From the NCBI GenBank assembly GCA_012031035.1, contig JAAUUT010000065.1:1-32955 (forward strand): a stretch of 32,955 nucleotides of DNA. Reading direction: 5' to 3'. The notes beneath the pieces were generated by a model, which was given only the letters and a program-made list of their open reading frames with translations, did not search any database and was not told where the DNA came from. The translations under genes were made by a program, and so were the position numbers. Positions 6,493-15,636 of this stretch are shown piece by piece; within the stretch, counting starts at the first letter, position 1; each line of letters starts with the position of its first letter. Source of the stretch: Candidatus Altimarinota bacterium (lineage in GTDB: Bacteria; Cyanobacteriota; Cyanobacteriia; Cyanobacteriales; Microcystaceae).

Positions 6493-7866
6493 ATGTCGTC
6501 TATTGTATCGAGTCTTCTTTTATCGGGTCTCATCTTGGTTCAAGCTTCTTCAACAACGCCTCAACCTCAACCCCAAGAAATCATTCAACCGCAAGAGGTT
6601 CGTTCTCTAGCAGGAAAACTCAATAAAATTCCCGTTTTTAACAGTAATAGTCCAGAATTAGTTTTAAAAGAAGGAATTTTATTATCGACCTTTTCGCCAC
6701 AAAACAAAGCAAATCCAGAAGCACATTTAAACTTTCCTTTGCAGGGAAATTTTGACATTTTTGCCCATCATGTCGCCAAAGCGCCAACCCCTGAAGATTT
6801 GCGATCGCTTTATTTAGGAATTATTTTACACAATCCTACCCAGCAACCCGTCACCGTTGATATTCTGCAAGCTGCTAGTTATTTAAGCCAGCCAGATGCA
6901 CCATTTATTGAGTTACCGCCTCAAGTCGAAGATCCCACAGGAAAGGTCTATGCAGGCCCAGGAAGCCGCGTAATGGGAGATATCCTCAGAGGTCGCCGCC
7001 ATCAAGACATATTTGAGCCTCAAATTGTCATTGCGCCCGGAGAAAGCCAGATGTTAGTCAATTTACCGATTCCCGTGCGCGAACTAGAACCGCCGCTTAA
7101 CGGTCGTTCGACTTATATGCGGTTGCGCAGTAACGGGAAGGTTTACGCAGCTAGTTTAGCCATGTTTGCCCCAAAAGACGAAACCGGACAAGAAAGACCG
7201 CCAACTCTCGAAGAGTGGGAAAATTTGCTAGAAGAAGGAGAATTAGCAACTCCGCGCGATCGCGCTCCTACCCCTCCTGGTACATCGGGTAATATTGTTT
7301 ATGGTCGGGTCGCTGGCGTGTCTGCTGGGTCGATTTGGAAAGCTAAATTAAGCGATTTAGGTTCTGTAGATCTCGCGATTCCAGGCAAAGGTGAAGCTTT
7401 CTCCTATGGGTTAAGTACCCTTGATGGCGGTCAGTTAGGCACAAACCAAGTCCAAAGTGCCCCCATGTTAGTCCGCTATCCCGACACGGCTTACAAAGCT
7501 CACGGTAATTATGGGGTACAGTATAGTATCGCTTTACCCTTGCGCAATCCAACCCAGGAAAGTCAAACCGTCGCAGTTAAGCTGCAAACCCCCATTAAAC
7601 AAGACCAACTAAAAGACGGTTTGCGTTTTCTCGACCCTCCCGCCCAACAAGTTTTCTTTCGAGGAACGGTACGAGTTAGCTATGAAGACGAGCAAAAAGT
7701 CTCTCAAACTCGCTATTTTCATCTAGTTCAAAAACGGGGACAACGGGGAGAACCGTTAGTCAAGATAAAAATTCCTACTATGGATTGGCGTTTAGTGCAA
7801 GTAGATTTCCTCTATCCTCCCGATGCCACTCCACCGCAAGTATTGACAGTCGAGACGCTAAAATAA
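6493..7866 (+). CDS. DUF3370 domain protein, exported
   Basis: This 457-residue protein belongs to a family found essentially in cyanobacteria with no known function. A short hydrophobic N-terminus (SSLLLSGLILVQASS) suggests a signal peptide. The conserved stretch after it (IIQPQEVRSLAGKLNKIPVF, NSNSPELVLKEGILLSTF, HLNFPLQGNFDIFAHH) identifies DUF3370. The remainder is beta-rich, with a YGRVAGVSAGSIWKA segment and IALPLRNPTQ, plausible for a periplasmic or outer-membrane-associated beta protein. ATG 6493 is used; no good ribosome binding site is seen. The tandem heptamers after its stop suggest that it is not tightly linked to the next gene. Confidence 0.82.
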   Translation: MSSIVSSLLLSGLILVQASSTTPQPQPQEIIQPQEVRSLAGKLNKIPVFNSNSPELVLKEGILLSTFSPQNKANPEAHLNFPLQGNFDIFAHHVAKAPTPEDLRSLYLGIILHNPTQQPVTVDILQAASYLSQPDAPFIELPPQVEDPTGKVYAGPGSRVMGDILRGRRHQDIFEPQIVIAPGESQMLVNLPIPVRELEPPLNGRSTYMRLRSNGKVYAASLAMFAPKDETGQERPPTLEEWENLLEEGELATPRDRAPTPPGTSGNIVYGRVAGVSAGSIWKAKLSDLGSVDLAIPGKGEAFSYGLSTLDGGQLGTNQVQSAPMLVRYPDTAYKAHGNYGVQYSIALPLRNPTQESQTVAVKLQTPIKQDQLKDGLRFLDPPAQQVFFRGTVRVSYEDEQKVSQTRYFHLVQKRGQRGEPLVKIKIPTMDWRLVQVDFLYPPDATPPQVLTVETLK

Positions 7867-7890
7867 TTCGTAATTCGTAATTCGTAATTA
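7867..7890 (+). repeat. three tandem heptamers TTCGTAA
   Basis: TTCGTAA is repeated three times with no spacing, starting immediately after the DUF3370 stop codon, then decays to TTATTTGG. It belongs with the TTCATAA/TTCATCA heptamers before glgP, dnaG and the fumarylacetoacetase gene. Confidence 0.75.
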
Positions 7891-7956
7891 TTTGGCTACA
7901 AACCTCTAATTATTGCAATTATGAATTGGAGCGAAGCGATCTGACAGGAGGTAACT

Positions 7957-9120
7957 GTGGACTGGTGGCAAAAGCTAAATAACAATCCTCTAGCTCGTCT
8001 TGGTGCGATTGTACTGGTAATTTTTTATGTAATCGTCATTTTTGCTGATTTTACTGCCCCTTATCGACCCTGCGACAGTTATGACTTGTCTCGTAACTTA
8101 TGTAAGGTAGAGTCAGATACTTCGCTTTTGCCACCGACAACAATCTACTGGCGCGTTCAAGAAGGGCCCTCAAAAGGACAGTGGATAGGGCCGCACGTTT
8201 ATCCAATTACTCAGAGTCCTACGGATCTAGAAACGGGCGATCGCAAATTAGTCGTCGATTTTAAAAACCCTTCTCCCGTAAGCTTTTTTGCTAAAGGAGA
8301 ACCCTATCAATTGTTTCAAATTCAGCTTCCCTTACCGCCAACCTACGAAGAAGTAGAAGTATTTCCTGGCATTCCCTTCGATAGGCATTTATTTACCACG
8401 CAAGGAACGGGCAAACTAAATCTATTAGGCACTGACGAACAAGGACGAGATGTATTGAGTCGTCTTATTTTTGGCGGTAGAATTAGCCTCTTTATCGGTT
8501 TAGTTGGGATTGTGATTTCATTCCCGTTAGGAATGTTAATTGGCGGCATTTCCGGCTATTTTGGCGGCTGGCTAGATGCAATTTTAATGCGCTTGGTAGA
8601 AGTCTTGATGACGATTCCTGGTATTTATCTGTTAGTAGCGCTAGCGGCTGTTTTACCGCCCGGTTTGAGTAGTGCCCAACGCTTCTTACTAATTGTTTTG
8701 ATTACTTCCTTTATCGGTTGGTCGGGACTCGCAAGGACAATTAGAGGACAAGTCCTCTCGCTTAAAGAACAAGAATTCGTACAGGCAGCGCGAGCAATGG
8801 GCGCAAAACCCCTTTATATTATTATTCGCCATGTCTTACCCCAAACTGCCAGCTACATTATTATTTCTGCTACTCTGGCAGTACCGGGATTTATCGTTGC
8901 CGAATCAGTTTTGAGCTTAATCGGTTTAGGCATTCAGCAACCCGACCCCAGTTGGGGAAATTTACTATCTATCGCAACTAATGCTTCTATTTTAGTGCTA
9001 CAACCTTGGCTGATTTGGCCGCCAGCGTTGCTCATCATTTTAACCGTTCTCTCATTTAACGTACTAGGCGATGGATTGCGGGATTCACTCGACCCGCGAA
9101 ACTTGTCTAGGAGAAATTAA
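7957..9120 (+). CDS. ABC transporter permease, DppC/OppC type
   Basis: This is one of the two membrane subunits of a dipeptide/oligopeptide/nickel-type ABC importer. A first membrane helix (about residues 14-32) is followed by a large external loop (about 33-150, longer than in typical DppC), then TDEQGRDVLSRLIFGGRISL and five more helices. The EAA-type coupling loop for the ATPase is EFVQAARAMGAKPLYIIIRH. The GTG start at 7957 is supported by AGGAGGTAA seven bases upstream. No partner permease, ATPase or binding protein lies nearby, so the remaining subunits must be encoded elsewhere, as often happens in cyanobacteria. The substrate is unknown. Confidence 0.88.
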   Translation: MDWWQKLNNNPLARLGAIVLVIFYVIVIFADFTAPYRPCDSYDLSRNLCKVESDTSLLPPTTIYWRVQEGPSKGQWIGPHVYPITQSPTDLETGDRKLVVDFKNPSPVSFFAKGEPYQLFQIQLPLPPTYEEVEVFPGIPFDRHLFTTQGTGKLNLLGTDEQGRDVLSRLIFGGRISLFIGLVGIVISFPLGMLIGGISGYFGGWLDAILMRLVEVLMTIPGIYLLVALAAVLPPGLSSAQRFLLIVLITSFIGWSGLARTIRGQVLSLKEQEFVQAARAMGAKPLYIIIRHVLPQTASYIIISATLAVPGFIVAESVLSLIGLGIQQPDPSWGNLLSIATNASILVLQPWLIWPPALLIILTVLSFNVLGDGLRDSLDPRNLSRRN

Positions 9121-9493
9121 CTTGTTCTTAAGCTGTCACGCGCTTTTAAATAATTTGATGAGACGAGGCAACAGGGAACAGGAAACAGCTAGAAGATTAA
9201 GATAAATTTAGTGAATCTAAAAATAGGAAAATCAAATACGTTTTAGCTTACTCAATTTAAACTTTTCTTAAATAAATTGAGACCTTTATTAATTATTTCT
9301 TTGTTTAAGAGTAGGGGTTAGATTATTTGGCTTACACTAACTGACAAACACTCCCAAAAATTCTGAATTGTTAATTCGCAATTACCAAATTTAAGGAACA
9401 AGTTTTTGAATTATGGAGGTTAAATACTGAAATTTTTTATTAATTTCATAATTCATAACTCATAATTCAACTGACATAGCCAAAGAAAAGATC
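9121..9493 (+). other. intergenic region with heptamer array before glgP
   Basis: No gene is supported in these 373 bases. They are AT-rich. At 9445-9465 there are three contiguous heptamers (TTCATAA, TTCATAA, CTCATAA), ending 28 bp before the glgP start. A purine-rich AACAGGGAACAGGAAACAG stretch near 9168 is a minor repeat. I see no convincing promoter boxes, although the glgP promoter should lie here. Confidence 0.6.
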
Positions 9494-11989
9494 ATGAATC
9501 TACCGATTGAAACCTCTATCAGCCCTCAAATCAATATTGAAGACGATCGCACTGGGTTAAGCGTCAACACCCTAAGAAGTGCCTTAGCCGATAATCTATT
9601 TTATATTCAAGGCAAAGTTCCTGGAACCGCTACAAAGAACGATTATTATATGGCACTAGCTTATACAGTACGCGATCGCCTCTTACAATATTGGCTCAAC
9701 ACCACGCAAACTTACAGGAAAAAAGAGGTAAAAGTCGTTTGCTATCTTAGTGCAGAATTTCTTGTCGGGCCTCATTTAGCTAACAATCTCATTAACTTAG
9801 GACTATACGATCGCATCCGTCAAGCGGTAACAGAATCGGGTCTTAATCTCCAAGAACTAATCGAACAAGAAGAAGAACCTGGTTTGGGTAATGGCGGTTT
9901 GGGTCGCCTTGCTGCTTGTTATCTAGACTCGCTTTCTACCTTAGAAATTCCAGCCATTGGATACGGAATTCGCTACGAATTTGGCATTTTCGACCAAGAA
10001 ATCCACGATGGTTGGCAAGTCGAAATCACTGATAAATGGTTGCAATACGGCAACCCGTGGGAAATTGCTCGTCCAGAGGAATCCGTCGAAGTTAAATTTG
10101 GCGGTCGCACCGAACCCTATCACGACAACCAAGGCAATTATCGCGTGCGCTGGGTTCCTAATCGAGTCGTTAAAGGAATTCCCTACGATACTCCAATCTT
10201 AGGATACCAGGTCAATACTGCTAATACGATGCGTCTGTGGAAAGCAGAAGCAGCAGAATCTTTTGATTTCCAAGCATTCAATCTCGGCGATTATTACGGT
10301 GCAGTTAACGCCAAAGTCGTCTCAGAAAATTTAACCAAAGTTCTCTATCCCAACGACGAACAAATTCAAGGAAAAGAACTGCGATTGCAACAGCAATACT
10401 TCTTCGTTTCCTGTTCTCTACAAGATATGATTCGCTTGCTGCTGGCAGCAGGAGAAGGGTTAGATAATTTCCCCCAACACTTTGCCGTTCAACTCAACGA
10501 CACTCATCCCGCAATTGGCGTTGCCGAACTGATGCGCTTGTTAGTAGACGAGCATTTCATGAACTGGGATAAAGCTTGGCAGATTACGCAAAATACGTTT
10601 GGCTATACTAACCATACTTTATTACCCGAAGCTCTAGAAAAATGGTCAGTCGAGCTTTTTAGTCGTCTGCTTCCCCGACATTTAGAAATTATCTATGAAA
10701 TCAATCAACGTTTTCTCAATCGCGTGCGCATGAAATATCCTAGCGACCCCAGCAAAGTATCGCGCCTTTCTCTCATCGATGAAAGCGGCGAAAGATACGT
10801 CCGCATGGCAAATCTGGCCTGTATCGGTTCCCATGCCATTAATGGAGTCGCCGCCTTACATAGCGAATTACTCAAAAAGACCGTCCTCAAAGACTTTTAC
10901 GATCTCGAACCCGAAAAGTTTAGCAATAAAACCAACGGAGTTACCCCTCGTCGTTGGATGGTTCTTAGCAATCCCCAGTTAACCCGATTGCTAAATCAAA
11001 ACATTGGCGACAATTGGATTAAACATCTCGATGAGTTGAAAAAGTTAGAAGCTTTTGTTGAAGATGCTTCATTCCGCCACCAATGGCGACAAATCAAACA
11101 GGATATTAAAGGCGATTTAGCTGCTTATATCCGTCAAAAACTCAATATTAGCGTCGATACAGAATCGATATTCGACGTACAAGTCAAACGCATTCACGAA
11201 TACAAGCGCCAACATCTCGGTATTCTACACGTCATTAGCCTTTACTATCGTCTCAAAAGCGATCGCAATTTCGATTTTACCCCTCGTACTTTCATCTTTG
11301 GCGGCAAGGCAGCGCCAGGTTACTTTATGGCCAAGTTGATAATTAAGTTAATCAACTCCGTCGCCGATGTCGTCAACAACGATCCTGAAGTGCGCGATCG
11401 CATCAAAGTCGTCTTTATACCCAACTATAACGTTACTCTCGGTCAGCGAGTCTATCCTGCCGCAGATCTCTCCGAACAAATCTCCACCGCAGGCAAAGAA
11501 GCTTCCGGTACGGGAAACATGAAATTCTCTCTTAACGGCGCACTCACCATTGGAACTCTCGATGGCGCAAACGTCGAAATCCGCAAAGAAGTCGGCGCAG
11601 AAAACTTTTTCTTATTTGGCTTGACAAACGAGGAAGTTTATGGATTGAAAGCCCAAGGATATAAGCCGATCGACTATTACAACAACAACGCACAACTAAA
11701 AGCTGTTATCGATTTAATTAGTTCGGGTTTCTTCTCTGGCGGCAATACCGATTTATTTAAACCCTTGCTAGACAATTTGTTGTATCGAGATGAATATATG
11801 CTCTTTGCCGATTATCAATCGTATCTCGACGCGCAAAGAAAAAAGTTTGGCGAAGTCTTCATCGCGACTCGCGACCAAATGGACGCGGATGTCAATTCTC
11901 AATGTAGCGCGAATGGGCAAATTCTCCAGCGATCGCTCGATCCGAGAATACTGTCAGGAAATTTGGAATGTCCAACCCGTCCCGATTGA
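9494..11989 (+). CDS. glgP: glycogen phosphorylase, C-terminus frameshifted
   Basis: GlgP removes glucose units from glycogen as glucose-1-phosphate, using pyridoxal phosphate. The frame is normal from ATG 9494: [14 protein letters not shown] near residue 132, the [14 protein letters not shown] segment, [10 protein letters not shown], and the PLP-lysine block [20 protein letters not shown] are intact. From about residue 796 (11879) it reads [13 protein letters not shown]..., which is unlike the family. The expected ending, [19 protein letters not shown] and onward, is present in the +1 frame from 11880. Removing one A from the AAA at 11877-11879 would give RDQ-WTRMS and a protein of about 845 residues, the usual size. 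Whether the enzyme is active with this altered tail is uncertain; a base-level sequence error is the simplest explanation. Confidence 0.93.
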   Translation: MNLPIETSISPQINIEDDRTGLSVNTLRSALADNLFYIQGKVPGTATKNDYYMALAYTVRDRLLQYWLNTTQTYRKKEVKVVCYLSAEFLVGPHLANNLINLGLYDRIRQAVTESGLNLQELIEQEEEPGLGNGGLGRLAACYLDSLSTLEIPAIGYGIRYEFGIFDQEIHDGWQVEITDKWLQYGNPWEIARPEESVEVKFGGRTEPYHDNQGNYRVRWVPNRVVKGIPYDTPILGYQVNTANTMRLWKAEAAESFDFQAFNLGDYYGAVNAKVVSENLTKVLYPNDEQIQGKELRLQQQYFFVSCSLQDMIRLLLAAGEGLDNFPQHFAVQLNDTHPAIGVAELMRLLVDEHFMNWDKAWQITQNTFGYTNHTLLPEALEKWSVELFSRLLPRHLEIIYEINQRFLNRVRMKYPSDPSKVSRLSLIDESGERYVRMANLACIGSHAINGVAALHSELLKKTVLKDFYDLEPEKFSNKTNGVTPRRWMVLSNPQLTRLLNQNIGDNWIKHLDELKKLEAFVEDASFRHQWRQIKQDIKGDLAAYIRQKLNISVDTESIFDVQVKRIHEYKRQHLGILHVISLYYRLKSDRNFDFTPRTFIFGGKAAPGYFMAKLIIKLINSVADVVNNDPEVRDRIKVVFIPNYNVTLGQRVYPAADLSEQISTAGKEASGTGNMKFSLNGALTIGTLDGANVEIRKEVGAENFFLFGLTNEEVYGLKAQGYKPIDYYNNNAQLKAVIDLISSGFFSGGNTDLFKPLLDNLLYRDEYMLFADYQSYLDAQRKKFGEVFIATRDQMDADVNSQCSANGQILQRSLDPRILSGNLECPTRPD

Positions 11990-12032
11990 AATGGTACAAC
12001 TCTGTCCGGGAGGTCAGTGCTTATTGGTGTAA
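11880..12032 (+). pseudogene. displaced C-terminal 50 codons of glgP (+1 frame)
   Basis: This frame continues the glycogen phosphorylase sequence with [37 protein letters not shown] and a short extra tail ([13 protein letters not shown]) to TAA at 12030-12032. It has no independent start signal. It overlaps the out-of-frame end of glgP and is evidence that a single inserted base separates it from the main frame. Confidence 0.85.
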
Positions 12033-12181
12033 AAAGGTGATTGGTGAATGGGGATTGGGAAAAGGGGAAAGGGTAAAGGTTTTATGTATTTTTCCTCCTT
12101 GTCTCCCCGTCTCCCTGTCTCCCCGTCTCCCTTGTCCCCCTTGTCTCCCTTGTCTTCAAGAATTTCCCTTACTCTCGCACT
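12033..12181 (+). repeat. intergenic repeat: GGTGATTGGTGAATGGGG unit plus CTCCCCGT runs
   Basis: The block starts with AGGTGATTGGTGAATGGGG, almost identical to the unit after bioY, passes through a G-rich stretch, and continues into repeated CTCCC-CGT/TTGTCTCCC units up to about 12160. The G-rich and C-rich halves are mutually complementary. ATG 12182 of the phosphatase gene follows about 20 bp after the C-rich run. Confidence 0.65.
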
Positions 12182-12820
12182 ATGAATCTAAAAATCTACT
12201 TCCTCAGACACGGAGAAACCGTATCCAGTCAAAGCGGAACCTATTGCGGTAGTTTGGATGTCGATTTAACGCCAGAAGGCTATCAAATGGCGGACGATTT
12301 TGCGGATGCCTATAAAAACCTACCCTGGAAATCTGTTTTTGCTAGTCCCATGCACCGTACTCTGGTTACGGCTAAACCTTTGTGCGATTCCTTGGGAATA
12401 GATATCAAACTGAGGGACGGACTTAAAGAAATCGCTTATGGAAAATGGGAAGGCAAAATGCCAGAAGAAGTCGATCGCGATTTTCACGATGACTACGTGC
12501 GCTGGTTGGCAGATCCTGGATGGAGTGCGCCGACGGCAGGAGAAAAAGGAGTAGATATTGCTCGTCGAAGTTCTCAAGTCTTAGATGAAATCGAACGAAC
12601 TTGCGACGGGGGAAATGTTTTAGTTGTCTCTCACAAAGCAACGATTCGGATTATGTTGTGCGAGTTGCTGGGAATTGATGTAGGACGCTTTCGCGATCGC
12701 ATTGGCATACCCGTTGCTTCCGTTACCATTGTAGAAATCGCCGAACGCGGGCCGCTAGTTCATGTTATGGGCGATCGCTCTCATTTAAGAAAGGAACTTA
12801 GGGAGCGAGTAGGGAGTTAG
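12182..12820 (+). CDS. histidine phosphatase superfamily protein (phosphoglycerate-mutase-like)
   Basis: The 212-residue protein carries the catalytic LRHGET motif (H10 is the nucleophile), SPMHRTLVTA with the conserved arginine, the acid EIAYGKWEG (E84 as likely proton donor), and the second histidine in VVSHKATIR (H151). This is the cofactor-independent-of-2,3-BPG branch of broad-specificity phosphatases also annotated as GpmB or CobC-like. The substrate is unknown; proximity to glgP suggests, but does not show, a sugar-phosphate role. The start ATG at 12182 sits directly before the conserved beta strand, so no longer N-terminus is needed. HIP1 sites occur near its 3' end. Confidence 0.88.
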   Translation: MNLKIYFLRHGETVSSQSGTYCGSLDVDLTPEGYQMADDFADAYKNLPWKSVFASPMHRTLVTAKPLCDSLGIDIKLRDGLKEIAYGKWEGKMPEEVDRDFHDDYVRWLADPGWSAPTAGEKGVDIARRSSQVLDEIERTCDGGNVLVVSHKATIRIMLCELLGIDVGRFRDRIGIPVASVTIVEIAERGPLVHVMGDRSHLRKELRERVGS

Positions 12821-12980
12821 ATGTAAATGAGATTACTTGGATTATTTTAGACGCGATCGCTAAGCAGATCCATTAAGCTTTATCCGACCCAAAGTCTTCA
12901 AAAGTAAATCATCTTGTTGCAAATGCGCGATCGCAACGCCTAAAATCGAGTAGGTAAAAGATTGCGATCGCCGATAATTT

Positions 12981-13580
12981 CTAAAGCGGTACTAACTCAG
13001 GAAAATTGAGTAACAGTTGTTCGTTATCGAGTTCGTCTCCCAATCGTGCGGGGGAAAAATGAAATTGAATTGCTTGTAATCTATCTTGATAGTGAAGATT
13101 AATCAATGCTTTGAGAGCGTCTTCTAAAGCATCTCTGTCAGCTAGATTATTTTCTAGTTCTGGCGATTCGCCATCAAAAGCGACTACTAGCATCACCACG
13201 AGGTTATGGGTGATAGGTAAAGATAAAGGTTCCCTTTCAGAAGAAGAATCGAAATCGGGTTCGCTGAGGTAACGTTGGGCAGAATCTGTAAATAGTTCGT
13301 TGACGTAATCTCCGGCTTCTCCTTCATTCCAAAAAACATCGCCCTCATTGCCTGCCGATCGCCAATAGAGACTCATTTGTAAGAGATTTTGGCAAATATT
13401 TACCAATCCTTCGCCTAAAACCTCCATTTCTCCATCAGAATCGATCCCTTGCCTCGCTTCTCGATTCAAAACGCCCAGTAAGGGGGCAACCTCGTCGCCT
13501 GCTAGATGAACGAAGATGCGACAGACGACATAACGAGTTTTTCCAGTGAATTGATTTAGGCGATCGCGCCAAGAACTCAT
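12981..13580 (-). CDS. DUF1517-family protein
   Basis: The C-terminal 80 residues match the DUF1517 pattern: LVVMLVVAFDGESPELENN, then DALEDALKALINL, then LQAIQFHFSPARLGDELDNE and LLLNFPELVPL. Typical members have an N-terminal membrane segment; this one instead begins with a soluble region (SSWRDRLNQFTGKTRYVVCR), so it may be a cytoplasmic variant. At 199 residues it is shorter than the usual thylakoid-associated members. It starts 26 nt after the NACHT-HEAT gene on the same strand and is probably co-transcribed with it. The family's function is not established. Confidence 0.75.
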   Translation of the reverse strand: MSSWRDRLNQFTGKTRYVVCRIFVHLAGDEVAPLLGVLNREARQGIDSDGEMEVLGEGLVNICQNLLQMSLYWRSAGNEGDVFWNEGEAGDYVNELFTDSAQRYLSEPDFDSSSEREPLSLPITHNLVVMLVVAFDGESPELENNLADRDALEDALKALINLHYQDRLQAIQFHFSPARLGDELDNEQLLLNFPELVPL

Positions 13581-13606
13581 CTACTTACCCAAATAGATAC
13601 TTTCTT

Positions 13607-15118
13607 CTAAGATATCTTATCAGCGACTATATCTTGGGTTTGTTCTTGTATCCAATCCAAAATCGCCTGTACTAATTGAGGGTCTTTAGGAGAGAAGTGT
13701 TTGAGTTTGGGGATGCTTTGTTCGCTGACGACGCAGATTGCCCCGTCAAACTTACTGAGAACTTCTAGAAACTCATGAGAAAAGTCTTTTCTTTGGGTAT
13801 CTGCAACGTTTTCATAAAAGATGAGGACAAACGAGAGAGCGTCACCATTGCGTCTGAGCATATTCCAGTAAAGCCTTAGTTTTGCCATCGTATCGGGCAC
13901 GCCGTATTCAAACTGAGGACAGTTTTGTGCCAACATACAATCGTAGATATCGATCGGTGGGTTGTCTGGATCGATAAATTGGCTGCTATCGATATAGATA
14001 GGTTTAACAGTATGACTTAATTCGGGTTTGGCAAGAATTGCTTGGTATAGAGAAGAGAAAAAATCGGAATCATTGCTGTTATCTATTTGAGGGGTTTCAG
14101 TGACCTTTAACTCGATTTCGTTTTCGTCAAACAAATCGTCTGGTTGACGATTGCTCTCTGGTTCTACGGGAAGCGGACGGAAGTACCAAGCTTGATGAAA
14201 TTCTGAGTAAGGCAATCTTTGGGCGCAGTACCAAATGAGTTTGTAGGAGGCGATATCGGGGACTGCTGTTTTGTAGAGGAAGCTATCTCTGAGCGCCGAT
14301 ACGATTGGCATCATTTGTCTATCTTGCAATAGTTCGAGCAAACTGTCTGCAATTTGCGCTCGTGTGGTTTCGTCTTCAATCGAGCCGAGCAATCCTAGTA
14401 AAGTAGCGATCGCATCTCGATTTCCCCTGCCAATTTTGCCGAGGCTTTTAATGGCTTGTTTGAAGGTATCTTTATCGCGACTCGATTGGATCAAGCGAAT
14501 AATCGTTGCGATCGCAGCAGGGTTATTTTTACCGACTTCGCCCAAGCTTTCTGCGGCGAGGAAGCGAATATCTTTATCTTGACTCAGGTGAATTAAACGA
14601 ATGAGCGTTTTAATGGCTTCAGAATTATTGGGATCGATTTTGCCTAAGCTATCAGCCGCTTGCCTGCAAGTAAACTCGTCGTAAGAGATGCGCAGAAGCG
14701 AGCTTAGTGCGGAAATTGCTTCGGGATTGACTGGATCGATTTTGCTTAGGCTTTCTGCGGCTTCGCGACGGGTATCTTCATCGTCTGCGTACTGCATTAA
14801 TTTAACCAAAGCAGCGATCGCGACGGGATGGTCGGATTGAATTTTAACCAAACTATCGATGGCTTCTTTGCGTAACAAGTTGCGATCGCTCGATTTAATA
14901 ATCGCGACGAGTGCGTCGATGGCTTCTTGAGAGTCCTTACCAATTTTGCCCAAACTGCTGACGGCTATCCAACGCACGAATATATCTTCTGACGTTTTTA
15001 GCAGTTGTACTAAAGCTGCGATCGCATCGGCGTTGCCCGGTTCGATTTCTCCCAAGCTATAAACGGCTTTTTTGCGAATCTCTTCGTTTTTTGCCGATTT
15101 CAGCAGTTGAATTAAAAC
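13607..15118 (-). CDS. NACHT-HEAT protein, C-terminal half (frameshifted from 15112-17313)
   Basis: From 15118 this frame reads VLIQLLKSAKNEEIRKKAVY and continues the HEAT repeats of the upstream half for about eight more 34-residue units. It ends with a domain containing LIWYCAQRLPYSEFHQAWYF, a Pro/Asp/Glu-rich linker, FVLIFYENVADTQRKDF, ICVVSEQS and ILDWIQEQ. That C-terminal domain recurs in cyanobacterial NACHT-HEAT proteins, as far as I recall. There are 503 codons after the junction. Open frame upstream of 15118 is spurious (RQRRRRNAPSSRRK) and arises from reading HEAT DNA out of frame. With the N-terminal half the restored protein has about 1235 residues. The last domain's role is unknown; it could be a sensor or effector. 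Confidence 0.85.
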   Translation of the reverse strand, partial: VLIQLLKSAKNEEIRKKAVYSLGEIEPGNADAIAALVQLLKTSEDIFVRWIAVSSLGKIGKDSQEAIDALVAIIKSSDRNLLRKEAIDSLVKIQSDHPVAIAALVKLMQYADDEDTRREAAESLSKIDPVNPEAISALSSLLRISYDEFTCRQAADSLGKIDPNNSEAIKTLIRLIHLSQDKDIRFLAAESLGEVGKNNPAAIATIIRLIQSSRDKDTFKQAIKSLGKIGRGNRDAIATLLGLLGSIEDETTRAQIADSLLELLQDRQMMPIVSALRDSFLYKTAVPDIASYKLIWYCAQRLPYSEFHQAWYFRPLPVEPESNRQPDDLFDENEIELKVTETPQIDNSNDSDFFSSLYQAILAKPELSHTVKPIYIDSSQFIDPDNPPIDIYDCMLAQNCPQFEYGVPDTMAKLRLYWNMLRRNGDALSFVLIFYENVADTQRKDFSHEFLEVLSKFDGAICVVSEQSIPKLKHFSPKDPQLVQAILDWIQEQTQDIVADKIS

Positions 15119-15636
15119 GCGATCGCAGTTGGATTGCCCGGATCGAGCTTTTCTAAGCTTTCTGCGGCTTGACGGCGCATTCCTTCGTCTTCGCTGGCGC
15201 GAATGAGTTGGACTAAGGTGGCGATTGCACCAGAATTTCCTCTCCCGACAATTTCTAGACACTCAAACGCTCTGCGTCCAGTGGTGCTGAATCCTGCGGC
15301 ATGGATAAGGTTAAGCAAAGCAGCGATCGTTTTGCGTTCGCCTTTGCCGATTTTTTCTAGACCATTGAAGGCAATTTGTTGCAAGTCTTCCCTCGTGTCG
15401 GGGGCAAGCAATCGGGTTAAAGTGGCGATCGCTTTTAGATTACCTGGATCGATGATTCCTAAGCAGTCGGCTAGTTGTAAGTGAAACGATTCTGAGGAGG
15501 AGGAATCGAGCCTTTGACTTAATGCCGCGATCGCATCGGCATTGTTTTTACCGATTGTTTCTAAGCTTTTAAAAATTTGCAATCGCAGTTGTTCGTTGTC
15601 GGTTGTCTCCAACATTTTTACTAACAAGGCGATTGC
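14406..15636 (-). repeat. HEAT-repeat coding array with 102-bp period marked by HIP1-type sites
   Basis: GCGATCGC, or a close variant, encodes the Ala-Ile-Ala of each HEAT repeat. Sites lie at 14406, 14508, 14814, 15018, 15119, 15221 (GCGATTGC), 15323, 15425, 15527 and 15629. All spacings are multiples of 102 bp (34 codons) except 15018-15119, which is 101 bp. The short interval coincides with the reading-frame break. Confidence 0.9.

Noticed and set aside
12860..12991. Minus-strand frame after the DUF1517 gene reading ...TYSILGVAIAHLQQDDLLLK...
   Set aside because: It is about 43 codons with no start codon and is bounded by stops; HIP1 sites supply the AIA codons. It could be a remnant, but nothing supports it.
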